36,320 bases of DNA. Origin: an uncultured Victivallis sp. (lineage in GTDB: Bacteria > Verrucomicrobiota > Lentisphaeria > Victivallales > Victivallaceae). Within the stretch, counting starts at the first letter, position 1. The number at the start of each line of letters is the position of its first letter. A program made the position numbers and the translations under genes. The DNA lies in the NCBI RefSeq assembly GCF_944391105.1, contig NZ_CALXSK010000043.1, positions 1 through 36,320 on the forward strand. The letters are read 5' to 3'. The notes below the pieces were generated by a model, which made no database searches, had not been told where the DNA came from, and saw only the letters and a list, made by a program, of their open reading frames with translations. Below, piece by piece: positions 1 to 7,295 of this stretch.

Positions 1-21
1 AGGGGCTGTTGCAAAACCTCA
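1..21 (+). repeat. Left terminal inverted repeat of the IS
   Basis: Bases 1-21 begin AGGGGCTGTTGCAAAACC and are the exact reverse complement of 1769-1789. The repeat may extend further left, but the window ends here. Confidence 0.9.
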
Positions 22-44
22 CAAGGTATGCGACAGCCCTTTTT
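2..44 (+). terminator. Hairpin terminator at the left IS end
   Basis: Bases 2-12 pair with 30-40 in an 11-bp stem (two G-T wobbles) and are followed by TTTT and CTTTT. Placed just inside the left end and before the transposase promoter, it would stop transcription entering from outside the element, a known way IS elements avoid being activated by readthrough. Confidence 0.65.
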
Positions 45-45
45 C

Positions 46-74
46 TTTTGAATCTCGGTAAAATTGTGTATAAT
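46..74 (+). promoter_or_regulatory. Candidate transposase promoter
   Basis: TTTTGA at 46-51 and TATAAT at 69-74 are separated by 17 bp, downstream of the left-end hairpin and 23 bp before the start codon. The -10 is consensus and the -35 is weak. Confidence 0.55.
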
Positions 75-97
75 AAGGCTATGATCAGGAGATGACC

Positions 98-1771
98 ATG
101 GCCTATTTTACAAATTTTCAGGACTATTTGTTTCTTTGCTCAGATCTATCCTCTGAGGAAAAGCAAAAACTCGATAATTATCTCAGGATTTTAGAGTACT
201 CAGGCGTAGGGCGAATAATAGCAGAAACAGTTACTAAAAGCATCGAAAAAGGCGGAAGACCATCTCACAATCCGTTTCGTTTATTTTCCGCCATACTATT
301 TGCATTTTCAAAGCATTCGGGAAGTCTTCGACGCATTGAAGACAGCATTCGATTCGACACACGTTTTATGTATTTGATGGAACAAAAAGCTCCGTCATAT
401 TCCACGATTTCCAGGTTTTGCAACAACGTAGTTGTTGCAAGACAACGAGAAATATTCTCATGTATCATGAAAGAGATTGTTCGAAAATATGACATCGACA
501 TATCTGAAGTCTTTATCGATGGAACAAAGCTTGAAGCCAATGCCAACAAATATAAATTCGTCTGGAAGCCTAGAAAAAAGCATGATAAGTTAAACGAAGG
601 TCTCAGATCAATTATTTCTGCCTATTTTCATTTGCCACCAGGGAAAAAAGAATTTATATCGAAAGAAGTAGCTCAATTTCTCTCTATGCTCAAACAGAAA
701 ATTACAGATAGAAACATTCCTATTGTAAGTGGTTCAGGGCATCGGCAGACGCAGATTGTCAAAGATTATCATTCATTGGAGAAAATGTTACTGAAAACAT
801 TGCAATATGAAGAAATTGAAGCGATTTGCGGGACGGAACGAAATTCTTATTACAAAACAGACAAAGATGCAACAGCAATGTGTTTGAAAGCGGATTATTA
901 TTCAGGCCTTGGAAGTAACATGCATGCCGCGTATTCTCTTCAAATTGTAGTTTCGAAAGGACTGATTCTGGATTACCTTGTATCACAAGATAGAGCCGAC
1001 AGTAAAACTTTTATACCTTTACTTGACAACTATCATGCTGACTATGGCTCTTTTCCGGAAAAGTTATGCGCAGACAGTGGATATGGTTCGTTGGATAACT
1101 ACAGGTATATGGCTGCTGTGGGCATAGAAAACTATGTCAAACCGCAGATTTGGCAGAAGATGGTTCGCGGAGAATATATCGATCTATACAGTTTCGATAA
1201 AGAACAAAACCTGATTTGTTTGAACGGCAGGAAAGCTGTTAAACTTGATACATATAGAACTCACTCCAGAGGGAAAGAAACTAAGTTTTATCATATTGAA
1301 AATTGCAGCGAATGTAAATTTAAACCATTTTGTATGAGATGTGTCGCTGATAAAGAACGCCAAGATAGAGTTTTTGAGGTATGCTATGAACTATATGAAT
1401 TCAAGAAACAAGCCATACAAAATTTGCTTTCGCCGAAAGGAATAGAAATGCGTATCAATCGTTCCTCCCAAGTAGAAGGAGCTTTCGGCGTCATAAAGCA
1501 GGATATGGATTATGAAAGGGTCAGACGAAAAGGTCTCGATAATGTCAGTGCCGAGTGTATGCTCGTTTGTCTGGGATATAACATCCGCAAATTATTTTCT
1601 TTTTTCGACGGAAAAGGCAAAACAGATTACTGGATTGCTCCTGCGGATCTTGAACCGGAAGTTCCAAAGAAAGCTAATCTGAAAAGACTCATGAAAAAAC
1701 ACATAATAGGGCAAAATGAAATGCTGAGAGAGTCTTATAAATATGGGAAAAGGGCGGCTGCAAAACTATGA
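98..1771 (+). CDS. IS1182 family transposase
   Basis: Cuts and joins the ends of its own element in the cytoplasm. The protein of about 557 residues has the layout of IS1182-type transposases: an N-terminal DUF772-like helical region (GGRPSHNPFRLFSAILFAFS, then an YSTISRFCN segment) and a DDE nuclease core. Likely catalytic acids lie in FIDGTKLEANANKY, CADSGYGSLDNY and the late RSSQVEGAFGVIKQDMDYER block. A cysteine cluster (CSECKFKPFCMRC) precedes the last acid, as is common in the family. An ATG at 92 touches the AGGAG at 87-91, so the ATG at 98, six bases after it, is the better start. No frameshift or internal stop is seen, so the gene may be active. Its codon use is far more AT-rich than the neighbouring genes. 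Confidence 0.92.
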   Translation: MAYFTNFQDYLFLCSDLSSEEKQKLDNYLRILEYSGVGRIIAETVTKSIEKGGRPSHNPFRLFSAILFAFSKHSGSLRRIEDSIRFDTRFMYLMEQKAPSYSTISRFCNNVVVARQREIFSCIMKEIVRKYDIDISEVFIDGTKLEANANKYKFVWKPRKKHDKLNEGLRSIISAYFHLPPGKKEFISKEVAQFLSMLKQKITDRNIPIVSGSGHRQTQIVKDYHSLEKMLLKTLQYEEIEAICGTERNSYYKTDKDATAMCLKADYYSGLGSNMHAAYSLQIVVSKGLILDYLVSQDRADSKTFIPLLDNYHADYGSFPEKLCADSGYGSLDNYRYMAAVGIENYVKPQIWQKMVRGEYIDLYSFDKEQNLICLNGRKAVKLDTYRTHSRGKETKFYHIENCSECKFKPFCMRCVADKERQDRVFEVCYELYEFKKQAIQNLLSPKGIEMRINRSSQVEGAFGVIKQDMDYERVRRKGLDNVSAECMLVCLGYNIRKLFSFFDGKGKTDYWIAPADLEPEVPKKANLKRLMKKHIIGQNEMLRESYKYGKRAAAKL

Positions 1772-1797
1772 GGTTTTGCAACAGCCCCTTTTCTTTT
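1751..1797. terminator. Bidirectional hairpin at the right IS end
   Basis: GCAAAAC-type sequence at 1759-1766, in the last transposase codons, pairs with the inverted repeat (from 1772) around a short loop, with further G-C pairs outside two mismatches. TTTTCTTTTT follows on the plus strand. Read on the minus strand the same stem ends in CCCTTTTCCC, so it could also end the glycosyltransferase transcript arriving from 1798. Confidence 0.55.
1769..1789 (-). repeat. Right terminal inverted repeat of the IS
   Basis: Exact reverse complement of bases 1-21. The TGA stop codon of the transposase (1769-1771) is the first three bases of this repeat, so the coding region runs into the element end. 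Confidence 0.9.
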
Positions 1798-3036
1798 TCA
1801 GTTGTTCTGTTCTTCGATGCTCTCGCGGTAGAATTCCGCGAGGCGGCCGCTGATGGCGTCGTAGCTGTACCGGGTTGAGGCTTCGCGTCGGGCGTTGGTT
1901 GTGAGCTTGTCGCGCAGGCCGTAACGGGAAAGCGTCCGGTAGGCGTTCAGCAAACTGCCGAGATTGTCGGGTTCGAAGAGCAGTCCATTTTCGCCGTCCC
2001 GCACGAGCTGCTTGAGTCCGCCGACGGCGGAGACGAGCACCGGCAGTCCGGCGCTCCACGCTTCCAGCACGACGATGCCGAACGTCTCGTCTTTCGACGG
2101 CATGATGAAGATGTCCGCATCCTGATAGGCCGCGACCAGCCGTTCATCGTCCGCTCCGAGTCCCGGCACGATCGTCACCCGGTCGGAGACCTGCAGATCC
2201 CTGGCCAGCTGCGTGAGTTCCTGCAGATAGTAGCGGGTGGTCGGCGGACCGATGATGAGTGCGTGGACGTTCTCCCCCTCTTCCGTGAGAGTCGAGAGGA
2301 AGCGCACGAGCAGTTTTTGATTTTTCTGCTCGTCGATGCGTGAAACGCACAGCAGCAGCGTCCGGTAGGGCGGTATGTTGAACGCCTTGCGCACATCGGT
2401 TTTCACCGGGGTGGAAAAACGCTCGAAATCGACCCCGTCGGCAAGTCGTAAGATCCGTTTGTTCGGCCAGCGTTCGCGCAAAAAATCCGCTTCTTTTTCG
2501 CCGACGCAGACGATTCCGGAGGCGTCGGAGATGACGTTTCGTCTCCAGCCGCAGACCAGCTCGAAGAGTTTTCCGTAGGAGAAGGTGTGACGCAGCGGCC
2601 GCTCCAGTTCGGCACGCTCTCGTTCCGTCATCCGCAGATAGTCACGGTGGAAACTTACGATGTAGGGAACATTCCGTTTCCGCGCCGCCGCGCGCACGAG
2701 CCCGGCGATGCGTCCGGTGCTGTGGACGTGAAGCAGTGCGTAATCCGCCGATTTGAGATAGTTGTAGAGCGGCAGGCTGACCGGATTGCCGTTGCGGTGA
2801 TCGAGCTGGAGGCGATCCGTTTCGTTGAGCGGCCAGTAGGGGTAGAAGTACGGAAAACGGCGGATCGCAACTCCGTTGCGCTCCTCGAATTCAACCGGCG
2901 CAAGCGCGGTGGTGCTGAGAATGTCCGACTCCACGTTGTGTTTGCGCATTCCGAGCACGCTGTTCCAGATGGTGTTTTCGGTTCCTCCCCACTCTTCGAA
3001 GGCGAACCGTCGGAGGATCTGAGCGGTTTTCAGCAT
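1798..3036 (-). CDS. Glycosyltransferase family 4 (group 1)
   Basis: Transfers a sugar from a nucleotide donor to an acceptor glycan or lipid, most likely in cell-surface polysaccharide synthesis; the exact sugar cannot be read. The 412-residue protein has the two-Rossmann-fold GT-B layout: an N-terminal acceptor domain with an early glycine loop (EEWGGTENTIWNS), and a C-terminal donor domain with LLCVSRIDEQKNQ, the EX7E signature ETFGIVVLE (E317, E325) and GLPVLVSAVGG. Length is normal for the family. The ATG at 3036 is preferred over upstream codons because AAGGA precedes it; it overlaps the stop of the upstream GT2 gene by 7 bases, implying translational coupling. The stop codon lies only 8 bp from the inserted IS, so any native terminator has been displaced, but the C-terminus looks complete. 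Confidence 0.9.
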   Translation of the reverse strand: MLKTAQILRRFAFEEWGGTENTIWNSVLGMRKHNVESDILSTTALAPVEFEERNGVAIRRFPYFYPYWPLNETDRLQLDHRNGNPVSLPLYNYLKSADYALLHVHSTGRIAGLVRAAARKRNVPYIVSFHRDYLRMTERERAELERPLRHTFSYGKLFELVCGWRRNVISDASGIVCVGEKEADFLRERWPNKRILRLADGVDFERFSTPVKTDVRKAFNIPPYRTLLLCVSRIDEQKNQKLLVRFLSTLTEEGENVHALIIGPPTTRYYLQELTQLARDLQVSDRVTIVPGLGADDERLVAAYQDADIFIMPSKDETFGIVVLEAWSAGLPVLVSAVGGLKQLVRDGENGLLFEPDNLGSLLNAYRTLSRYGLRDKLTTNARREASTRYSYDAISGRLAEFYRESIEEQNN

Positions 3037-3863
3037 GAGATGTTTCCTTTTGCTTGAGCGGCGCGTTCGCCGCGGAAATATGCGTAGTATTCGATCGTCC
3101 GCCACAGCAGGATTCCCGGGAGGGCACCGGGGGAGCGCCAGGCTCTCGCGAGTTGCAGGTCTGCGCGGGTTTCCACCGCGAATTTTCGCAGGAATGCGAG
3201 AAAGCCGGAGCTCTCTCCCGTTGCTCTGGCGCGGGAGAAGCCGAGCAAACGGCAGAAACTCCAGAGGTTTGTCCAGCCTGGTTCAGGAGATCTCTCCAGC
3301 CGCGCTTCCGGCGCATAGGCGATGGTTCCTCCCGCCGCTTCGAGCCGCTTCGCCCACTCCTGCGAAAACGCCAGCGGGAGTGTCGTGTCGAACGGCAGTG
3401 CGAGAGCCCGTTTCCGGCGGACCGCCGCTCCCGCAAGGGAGAAGCCGGGATTCTGCCGGGCGAATCTGCGGGCGATGGCGCTGCGCAGTGCGAAGGGGGC
3501 GTCGCAGCAAGCCTCCTGTCTGGCGAAAGTCGCCTGAATGTCGGGATTCTCCTCCAGCGGTTTCACCAGGTTGTCCAGATAATCCGCGTCGAGCGGGCAG
3601 CTGCCTGCGTGGTTGATGACGATGATTTCGCCGCGGCACTCCGGTATTGCGCGATTCAGCAGTTCCCCCGGAAAATGGCGCCCCGGCGGCATGTGCAGCT
3701 GACGCACTTCCGGATAGCCGTCGAGGATAACCGGGGTGCGGTCGTTCGAGTTGTCGTCACAGGAAATGACCTCGAAGTCGCGCCGATTCTGCGCGAAGAT
3801 CGCAGCCAGTGTCCGGCCTATCCGCTCTTCATTGTTGCGCGAGGGGATTACGATGCTGACCAT
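3030..3863 (-). CDS. Glycosyltransferase family 2
   Basis: Inverting GT-A glycosyltransferase, probably rhamnosyltransferase-like, working with the overlapping GT4 gene on a surface glycan. The 277-residue protein opens with the GT2 nucleotide-binding strand MVSIVIPSRNNEERIGRTL, followed by FEVISCDDNSNDRTP. Then come GEIIVINHAGSCPLDADYL and ATFARQEACCDAPFALRS, which match the order of motifs in rhamnosyl-type GT2 enzymes. In those enzymes the second block normally has an acidic metal ligand (of the type QDAxP); here the matching stretch reads HAGSCP, so the acid seems to be missing. The ATG at 3863 is chosen because GGAAGAG lies 7 bases upstream; a GTG at 3887 has no such support. Its promoter is visible at 3899-3927. 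Confidence 0.85.
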   Translation of the reverse strand: MVSIVIPSRNNEERIGRTLAAIFAQNRRDFEVISCDDNSNDRTPVILDGYPEVRQLHMPPGRHFPGELLNRAIPECRGEIIVINHAGSCPLDADYLDNLVKPLEENPDIQATFARQEACCDAPFALRSAIARRFARQNPGFSLAGAAVRRKRALALPFDTTLPLAFSQEWAKRLEAAGGTIAYAPEARLERSPEPGWTNLWSFCRLLGFSRARATGESSGFLAFLRKFAVETRADLQLARAWRSPGALPGILLWRTIEYYAYFRGERAAQAKGNISC

Positions 3864-3898
3864 GTGCAAACTCTTCCGGGACTTCACTTGTTTGATTC

Positions 3899-3927
3899 AA
3901 TATACCACGAAACCGCCTTTTTTTCAA
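3899..3927 (-). promoter_or_regulatory. Promoter of the GT2-GT4 operon
   Basis: On the minus strand, TTGAAA (3922-3927) and TATATT (3899-3904) are separated by exactly 17 bp, 35 bp before the GT2 start codon. This is a good sigma-70-type match. Confidence 0.6.
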
Positions 3928-4030
3928 TCCTCCCGTGCCGGGATGGCGGGCTTTTGGGCGATTTCGGCTGAACCGATGGAATCCGAACCACATTTTTCGA
4001 AAAAAAAGGGAAAAGAGTCACCCGGAAGGG

Positions 4031-4059
4031 TTGATAATTGCCGCGCGGAGCGCTAAGTT
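4031..4059 (+). promoter_or_regulatory. Candidate promoter of the small hypothetical unit
   Basis: TTGATA (4031-4036) and TAAGTT (4054-4059) with 17-bp spacing. The leader that follows contains the direct repeat GTACGGAAT at 4069-4077 and 4087-4095 (18-bp period), of unknown meaning. Apart from this and the GT2 promoter, nothing else is visible in 3864-4146. Confidence 0.4.
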
Positions 4060-4146
4060 AGCTCTCCAGTACGGAATGCGTCTCCGGTACGGAATCGCAC
4101 GGGGCGGCTTCTGCCGGGCGCAAGAACATCGAAAGGATGGAAGATC

Positions 4147-4386
4147 ATGAATTGTGGAAAAGAAATTTTTGTCGACGGAATCGGCCAGATTCATTTTGCC
4201 GGCGGCATGGTGCGGTTCGACTTTGTCACCGTTCAGCCGAAGGAAGGCGGTGCGACGGAAATGCAGGCCGTGCAGCGGGTCATCATGCCGCCGCAGGGAT
4301 TCCTGAGCATGTTCGGCTCGATGCAGCAGCTCATCGACAAGCTGGTCGAGGCCGGTGTGGTTCAGAAGAACGAGAAGGCGAAGTAA
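4147..4386 (+). CDS. Small protein of unknown function
   Basis: I do not recognise this 79-residue protein. It has no signal peptide or membrane segment and should be cytoplasmic. The first half alternates polar and hydrophobic residues (IFVDGIGQIHFAGGMVRFDFVTVQP), suggesting beta strands. The second half (QGFLSMFGSMQQLIDKLVEAG) looks like one amphipathic helix followed by a charged tail. GGAAG and AAGGA lie just upstream of the ATG. The coding frame is well behaved and GC-rich like its neighbours, and a strong terminator 400 bp downstream shows that this strand is transcribed. Strand-then-helix small proteins of this kind are often dimeric or bind a partner, but no function can be assigned. 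Confidence 0.6.
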   Translation: MNCGKEIFVDGIGQIHFAGGMVRFDFVTVQPKEGGATEMQAVQRVIMPPQGFLSMFGSMQQLIDKLVEAGVVQKNEKAK

Positions 4387-4414
4387 TTTTCCGGTTCGGA
4401 AGAGAGGATTCGGC

Positions 4415-4726
4415 ATGATGTTTTCCGTGAATTTCCGGTGGATGAGGAACGGCGCTCTGGCTCCGGAGCTGTCGATTTCGCTCTCTGCAGTGGTTCATGG
4501 AAGGCGGGAGCCGTTCTGGAGTCTCCCCGGGGAGCTCACTTCGGTTCGCTTTCTGCTCGTGCCGCACGCTCTGCCGCAGGTGACGATCACCGTCTGGAGC
4601 GACCGGCCGGTCGTGCCGCCGGCAACGGTGACGAAGAGAGCCGGAAGAACGAGAGTTCCGTGTTCGCCATACCGTCCTGTCCGGACAACAAATCCGTGCG
4701 CGTTTGCGTGTTGCTGGCGACTATGA
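4415..4726 (+). CDS. Possible small hypothetical protein
   Basis: A 103-codon frame starting MMFSVNFRWM, preceded by AGAGGA six or seven bases before the ATG. It lies between the 4147 gene and the terminator at 4790-4822, so it is in a transcribed stretch. The first 65 residues could be a small beta-rich domain (ISLSAVVHGRREPFW, VRFLLVPHALPQVTITVW). The rest is rich in R, C and P and looks less protein-like, so the 3' part may be out of frame or decayed. No family is recognised. The alternative is that 4387-4789 is just a long 3' untranslated region. This is the only stretch over 300 bases in the window without a secure gene. Confidence 0.3.
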   Translation: MMFSVNFRWMRNGALAPELSISLSAVVHGRREPFWSLPGELTSVRFLLVPHALPQVTITVWSDRPVVPPATVTKRAGRTRVPCSPYRPVRTTNPCAFACCWRL

Positions 4727-4789
4727 GAAGGAACGTGGAAATCGAAGTCGATCCGGATGGATCGGAGGCGATTTCCATGGTTTTTCCAC

Positions 4790-4822
4790 GGGCGCCCCTG
4801 AGAGGAGGGCGTCCTTTTTTTT
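4790..4822 (+). terminator. Intrinsic terminator of the 4147 unit
   Basis: Bases 4790-4797 pair with 4807-4814 in an 8-bp G-C-rich stem (one G-T pair), followed by eight T (4815-4822). It works only on the plus strand: read from the other side no T-run follows. The T-run overlaps the stop codon of the AraC gene on the opposite strand. Confidence 0.8.
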
Positions 4823-5642
4823 ATCGGATGGCGTGACGTTTCCGCCATTCGGAGGGGGATATGCCGGTACGCCGGCGGAAGAAACGGCTGAACGCATAGA
4901 TTGTGTCGTAGCCGCAGGCGCGGGCAATTCCGCCGATGGAGTCGGCGGTCTCTTCGAGCAGCCGCCGGGCGGCATTGACGCGCCGTTCCGCAAGATAGTC
5001 GCCGAGGGAAATTCCGAGCTCTTCGCGGAATCTGTAACGGAAATGGCTGACGGAAAGTCCCGACTCTGCAGCGAGTTCTTTGATCGAGAGCGGCAGTTCG
5101 AGCGCCTGGTTGATCCGGTTCAGTGCGAGGCGGACCGGTGGCGAAAGCGGCGGAACCACGCGTTCGGCCGGATGGCGGGAGAGCTCGCGCAGCAGCAGTA
5201 CCAGTTCGAAAACGGCACGCAGTATGTCTCCGGCAAGATATGCGTCCACCAGCCGTTCCGCCGCAGCCATCGACTCGTCGTTTGTCTGCATGACCCATTC
5301 CGCCGGAAGATAGAATGCCGCTTCCGGCGCTTCGAACGAGATGATGAGCCGATCATATCGTTCGCGGGTTTCCGGAACGCTGCGCTGGAGGTAGGGCTTG
5401 ACCAGCAGAGCCCGGCCGGAGTCGAGTTCGATCTGGTTGCCGTTGACGATGTATTCGATCGGCCGCGCCGGGAGGATCAGCATGTAACGTGTGCTTATGA
5501 TCGTGCGCTCATGCGGATAATCGTGCCAGTAGAGGAGCAGATTGGACGGCAGATGCGATGTCCCCTCCGGCGGTTCGAGTCCGCGGAAATAACTCTCCGG
5601 TTCCGGCAGTTTCCGGGCTTTTTCAATCAGTTGTTCCTTCAT
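4821..5642 (-). CDS. AraC family transcriptional regulator
   Basis: DNA-binding activator that most likely senses a sugar and controls the divergent GH13 gene. The 273-residue protein has an N-terminal cupin-like ligand domain (LLLYWHDYPHERTIISTRYM and following strands) and a C-terminal double helix-turn-helix: first helix pair around LSIKELAAESGLSVSHFRYR, second in GGIARACGYDTIYAFSRFF with the family-typical RRTGISPSEWR end. The ATG at 5642 is chosen because it starts just ahead of recognisable family sequence; the frame is open to 5741 but the extra part runs through the promoter region. No strong ribosome-binding site is visible. The gene ends in the T-run of the neighbouring terminator. 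AraC regulators next to a single glycosidase usually regulate it, but the inducer is unknown. Confidence 0.87.
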   Translation of the reverse strand: MKEQLIEKARKLPEPESYFRGLEPPEGTSHLPSNLLLYWHDYPHERTIISTRYMLILPARPIEYIVNGNQIELDSGRALLVKPYLQRSVPETRERYDRLIISFEAPEAAFYLPAEWVMQTNDESMAAAERLVDAYLAGDILRAVFELVLLLRELSRHPAERVVPPLSPPVRLALNRINQALELPLSIKELAAESGLSVSHFRYRFREELGISLGDYLAERRVNAARRLLEETADSIGGIARACGYDTIYAFSRFFRRRTGISPSEWRKRHAIR

Positions 5643-5672
5643 GAGAATCGTTATAATGGTTAAAAATATAAT

Positions 5673-5737
5673 CGTTTCAGCCATTGTTATTTTGAGCTTG
5701 AAACGGTATAATATACAACATCCGGATAAAAGATCAA
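5673..5737. promoter_or_regulatory. Divergent overlapping promoters, AraC / GH13
   Basis: Plus strand: TTGTTA (5684-5689), 17 bp, TATAAT (5707-5712), serving the GH13 gene. Minus strand: TTGATC (5732-5737), 16 bp, TATATT (5710-5715), serving the AraC gene. The two -10 boxes overlap, so the promoters should compete for polymerase. The inverted repeat CGTTTCA (5673-5679) and TGAAACG (5699-5705) flanks the GH13 -35 box and is a candidate AraC-protein site. Confidence 0.6.
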
Positions 5738-5758
5738 ACATGGGAAAGGATAAATATC

Positions 5759-7087
5759 ATGGCGGATATGACGGCGAAGAAGGCTCCGGGATTCCTGAAA
5801 AATTCCGTGATTTATCAGATCAATCTGCGGGCGTTCACCCCCGGCGGCACGCTGAAGTCTGCGGAAGAGATGCTGCCGCACATCGCTTCGCTCGGAGTCG
5901 ATCTGGTCTACCTCTGCCCGATCTTCCTCGCCGACGACGATCCTCGCGAGGAGTTCTGGAGTGAACGGCAGCGGCAGTCCGGCTTCGGCAATCCGCAGAA
6001 CATGTACCGCATGAAGGATTATTACTCCATCGATCCCGAATACGGCACGGACGACGATTTGAAATCGTTCGTTCGCACCGCGCACGACAACAACCTCCGC
6101 GTCCTGCTCGATCTGGTCTATTACCATTGCGGGCCGACGGCAGTGTTCATCGATGAGCATCCGGATTTCGTGGTGCGGGACGAAAACGGCGCGGTCAAGA
6201 ACGGACTCTGGCATTTCCCGGAACTGAATTTCAAATCTCCCGCGCTGCGCGAATACCTGTGGCGGAACATGGAGTATTTCGTGCGGGAGTTCGATGTTGA
6301 CGGCTACCGCTGCGACGTTTCCAATGCGGTTCCGCTCGACTTCTGGGAGGAGGGGCGCAGGAGGATCGATGCGCTCAAGCCCGGCATCGTCATGCTCGCT
6401 GAGAGTTTCGGAGGCAGTGAGCTTGAGCAGCGAGCGGCGTTCGATATGCAGTACTGCTCTATTCCGCATATCGCGTGTGCGGTTCTGGCCGGGGAGAAAC
6501 CCGCCTCGGAGTTGCGTCGGGAACACGAGTCGCAGGCTGTCGGCGGACTCACCGGCGCCCGTTTCATCCGCAGTACGGATAATCACGACATTTCAAACGA
6601 CGAGTATGAGTGCCGGACCGAAAAACTTCACAGTGCCGGTGTCGAGGCCGCGCTGGCATTCTGTTTTCTGATCGACGGCATCCCGTTTCTCTACAACGGG
6701 CAGGAGATCGCCGATTCGCGGCGGCACAGCATTTTCAGCAACCGGTTCCACGGGGGCGGGTACATCGGCATCGACTGGTCGAATGCGGCGACTCCGCGTG
6801 GAAAGCACCGTATGGCATTCATCCGCAGGATGATCGAGCTGCGTCGCCGCATCCCGGCCCTGACCGAGGGGGAAACCGTCTGGATGGACAGCCCGTTCCC
6901 GGAAGCGGTGCTCACGTTCCGGCGGGAAGGGGAGGGCGAGAGCGTCGTCGTCGCCGTGAATCTCGGGCCGGAGGCGCGCACGATTCCGCTGGCCGGACGG
7001 CATGTGATCGACAGCGAAGGCGGTGCCGGTTGGTGCGACGGAAGTGCGGAACTGCCCCCGTTCAGCTGTCTCGTTCTGCGTGGTTGA
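5759..7087 (+). CDS. GH13 alpha-amylase family glycosidase
   Basis: Retaining alpha-glucan-active enzyme acting on starch, glycogen or derived oligosaccharides. The 442-residue protein has all four GH13 conserved regions in order: DLVYYHCG (D118, H123), GYRCDVSNAV with nucleophile D186, MLAESF with acid/base E215, and STDNHD with H276 and transition-state D277. A short C-terminal beta domain (VVVAVNLGPEARTIPLAG to FSCLVLRG) follows. No signal peptide, so it is probably cytoplasmic and works on imported malto-oligosaccharides or internal glycogen. The size is at the small end for GH13 and there is no separate N-terminal domain; which reaction (hydrolase, transferase, isomerase) cannot be read. 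The ATG at 5759 follows AAAGGA. Control by the divergent AraC gene is likely from the shared promoter region. Confidence 0.92.
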   Translation: MADMTAKKAPGFLKNSVIYQINLRAFTPGGTLKSAEEMLPHIASLGVDLVYLCPIFLADDDPREEFWSERQRQSGFGNPQNMYRMKDYYSIDPEYGTDDDLKSFVRTAHDNNLRVLLDLVYYHCGPTAVFIDEHPDFVVRDENGAVKNGLWHFPELNFKSPALREYLWRNMEYFVREFDVDGYRCDVSNAVPLDFWEEGRRRIDALKPGIVMLAESFGGSELEQRAAFDMQYCSIPHIACAVLAGEKPASELRREHESQAVGGLTGARFIRSTDNHDISNDEYECRTEKLHSAGVEAALAFCFLIDGIPFLYNGQEIADSRRHSIFSNRFHGGGYIGIDWSNAATPRGKHRMAFIRRMIELRRRIPALTEGETVWMDSPFPEAVLTFRREGEGESVVVAVNLGPEARTIPLAGRHVIDSEGGAGWCDGSAELPPFSCLVLRG

Positions 7088-7163
7088 CAAGGTTTTTTCG
7101 GCAGGTTTTCCGCTGGATCCGGACGAAAGAGCGAATTTCCTCAGGAATATTCGATTTCCGGAG

Positions 7164-7192
7164 TTGAAATTTCATACTTGAGAGTATATTAA
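7164..7192 (+). promoter_or_regulatory. Promoter of the parvulin gene
   Basis: TTGAAA (7164-7169) with TATTAA at 7187-7192 (17 bp) or TATATT at 7185-7190 (15 bp). It leaves a leader of roughly 100 bases before the start codon. No terminator for the GH13 gene is obvious upstream. Confidence 0.5.
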
Positions 7193-7295
7193 TGTTAAAA
7201 CAGCTGATGCTTCTGTTGCATCGGGGAAGTATGAAGAAGAGTTTGCGGGAAACCGGAGGAAAGGTTTCCCTGTTCAACTAAGGAGAAACAACACA

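Larger units (their letters stand above)
1..1789 (+). mobile_element. IS1182-type insertion sequence, complete
   Basis: The element is bounded by perfect 21-bp inverted repeats (1-21 and 1769-1789) and holds a single transposase gene that fills it. It is visibly AT-rich and uses AT-ending codons, unlike the GC-rich genes that follow, which points to recent horizontal arrival. Both ends fold into hairpins followed by T-runs, so the element is insulated from outside transcription. The window starts exactly at the left end, so a target duplication cannot be checked. The right end lies 8 bp from the stop codon of the neighbouring glycosyltransferase gene, which appears undamaged. Confidence 0.9.

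Noticed and set aside
4438..4836. A 132-codon frame overlapping the possible gene at 4415
   Set aside because: No start signal, it runs through the terminator hairpin at 4790-4822, and its sequence is low in hydrophobic residues.
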